A stretch of DNA of 20,130 bases. Origin: Halicephalobus mephisto. Lineage: Eukaryota > Nematoda > Chromadorea > Rhabditida > Panagrolaimidae. Below are positions 19,546-20,130 of this stretch, one piece after another; position 1 is the first letter of the stretch; each line of letters opens with the position of its first letter. The DNA lies in contig SWDT01000115.1 in NCBI GenBank assembly GCA_009193035.1, positions 1 to 20,130 of the forward strand. Direction: 5' to 3'. The notes below the pieces were generated by a model. That model made no database searches. It was not told the origin of the DNA and worked only from the letters and a program-made list of their open reading frames with translations. The translations under genes were made by a program, and so were the position numbers.

Positions 19546-19775
19546 TGTTAGATCGTGGTCAGTGGTTCCTGATCCGGGTGTAGACGAGAAAAATATAAAA
19601 CAACTTTATGGAATCAAAGACACGAGATAAATTACAACTCTACAAAATTATTTCGTAATCTTTTTCAATTGCCACCAATGTACAATTGTAAACCCCCCAT
19701 CGGTCCTCAGGGTACTTCCCTTTGGGACCAAAGTTATACAAACTTCCACTCAAATGGATAGTGTCCGATCTAACA
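19546..19775 (-). mobile_element. Solo LTR, copy 3 (230 bases)
   Basis: The best-defined copy. Its ends are a perfect ten-base inverted repeat (tgttagatcg and cgatctaaca), and the five-base duplication atatc flanks it at 19541-19545 and 19776-19780. It aligns with copies 1 and 2 around ggtcctcagggtacttccct, gagataaattacaactct and the ataaagtt region, but is more diverged, so it belongs to another subfamily or is older. Confidence 0.9.
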
Positions 19776-19803
19776 ATATCTTATTTTAGTTTATTTATTA
19801 AGG

Positions 19804-20130
19804 TATGGGACAAAAGTATACGGACACTGTATTTTTCCAGGAATCGGGAGAGAAGTGGTTATATGGATATTGTTGTGGGATAGTACATAATGAGTAGTTT
19901 ATGGAACAATAGAGACTTCCCATACTTTCCTGGTAATTGACTTCAAAAAGTTTTAAAATGTGGGGTCTCGCACCGAATCCTTGGACATAAGTATACAGAC
20001 ACTCGGTTTTTTAACAGTTTATTACACTCTATTTTTACTTTCGTCTTTACATGAAGATGCTTCATGGTCAAGAGTTTACTCAGTTTGAATATGGTTATAT
20101 GGTTGCTGCAAGAAGGGCCGGGAAAAGCTA
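19804..20130 (+). mobile_element. Tc1-like transposon, 5' end, cut by window edge
   Basis: A terminal motif gggacaaaagtatacggaca (from 19807) is repeated in related form inside the element (ggacataagtatacagacac, from 19983). This is the pattern of end-proximal transposase binding sites in Tc1/mariner elements of the repeated-site kind. A TA suited to Tc1 integration occurs at 19804-19805. A transposase start follows at 20051. The other end is outside the window, so the boundary is approximate. Confidence 0.7.
20051..20130 (+). CDS. Tc1-family transposase, N-terminus only
   Basis: From the ATG at 20051 the frame is open to the window edge, 26 codons. The text FTQFEYGYMVAARRAGKS matches the first helix-turn-helix of Tc1-like transposases, which commonly read as a start followed by LT.FERG.I.A.R.AGKS. 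The DDE catalytic domain lies beyond the window, so it cannot be judged whether the element is active. Membership rests on family recall of this motif plus the repeated terminal sites. Confidence 0.72.
   Translation, partial: MKMLHGQEFTQFEYGYMVAARRAGKS

Overview
The window looks like a piece of a nematode nuclear genome. It is AT-rich, its genes are split by short introns (down to 43 bases) with TTTTCAG-type acceptors, and its coding content is typically nematode: a MIG-2/Rac-like GTPase family, a carboxylesterase, a secreted Cys-rich protein and a Tc1-like transposon. A rhabditid-type worm is the best guess; the species cannot be named from sequence alone.

Layout. 1-643 (minus): the 5' part of a decayed carboxylesterase gene running off the left edge. 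644-2208: intergenic DNA with small tandem repeats and a large snapback palindrome. 2209-4786 (plus): an intact five-exon carboxylesterase with a C-terminal membrane anchor, head to head with the decayed copy. 5354-5582: a solo LTR. 6709-9541 and 15878-18773: two arms of a large inverted duplication, each with a Rho-family GTPase gene (copy A intact, minus; copy C broken, plus) and a short reading frame ending in Cys-Cys convergent with it. Between the arms lie a third, canonical GTPase gene (copy B, 10142-11250, minus), AT-rich tandem repeats, a four-exon gene for a secreted Cys-rich protein (12672-15016, minus) and a foldback element. 17384-17609: a second solo LTR inside an intron of copy C. 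18961-19380: an 82-base hairpin-cored tandem array. 19546-19775: a third solo LTR. From about 19804: the 5' end of a Tc1-like transposon.

Main point of interest. The three GTPases share gene structure (same two intron positions and phases, related 3' flanks) but have taken different paths. B keeps every nucleotide-binding and catalytic motif. A is an intact 198-residue frame but carries the equivalents of Rac T17R, D57N and Q61L, so it should not be a normal GTPase switch. C is frame-broken and is a patchwork of B-like and A-like stretches. The non-coding flanks of A and C are nearly identical while their 5' exons differ strongly, the reverse of what simple duplication with purifying selection gives. 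There is no operon-like system here; the genes are separate units in a region repeatedly reworked by duplication, retroelements and foldback elements.

Exon boundaries were derived by hand from splice signals and reading-frame phase. Nothing was aligned by software, so identity statements are by eye.
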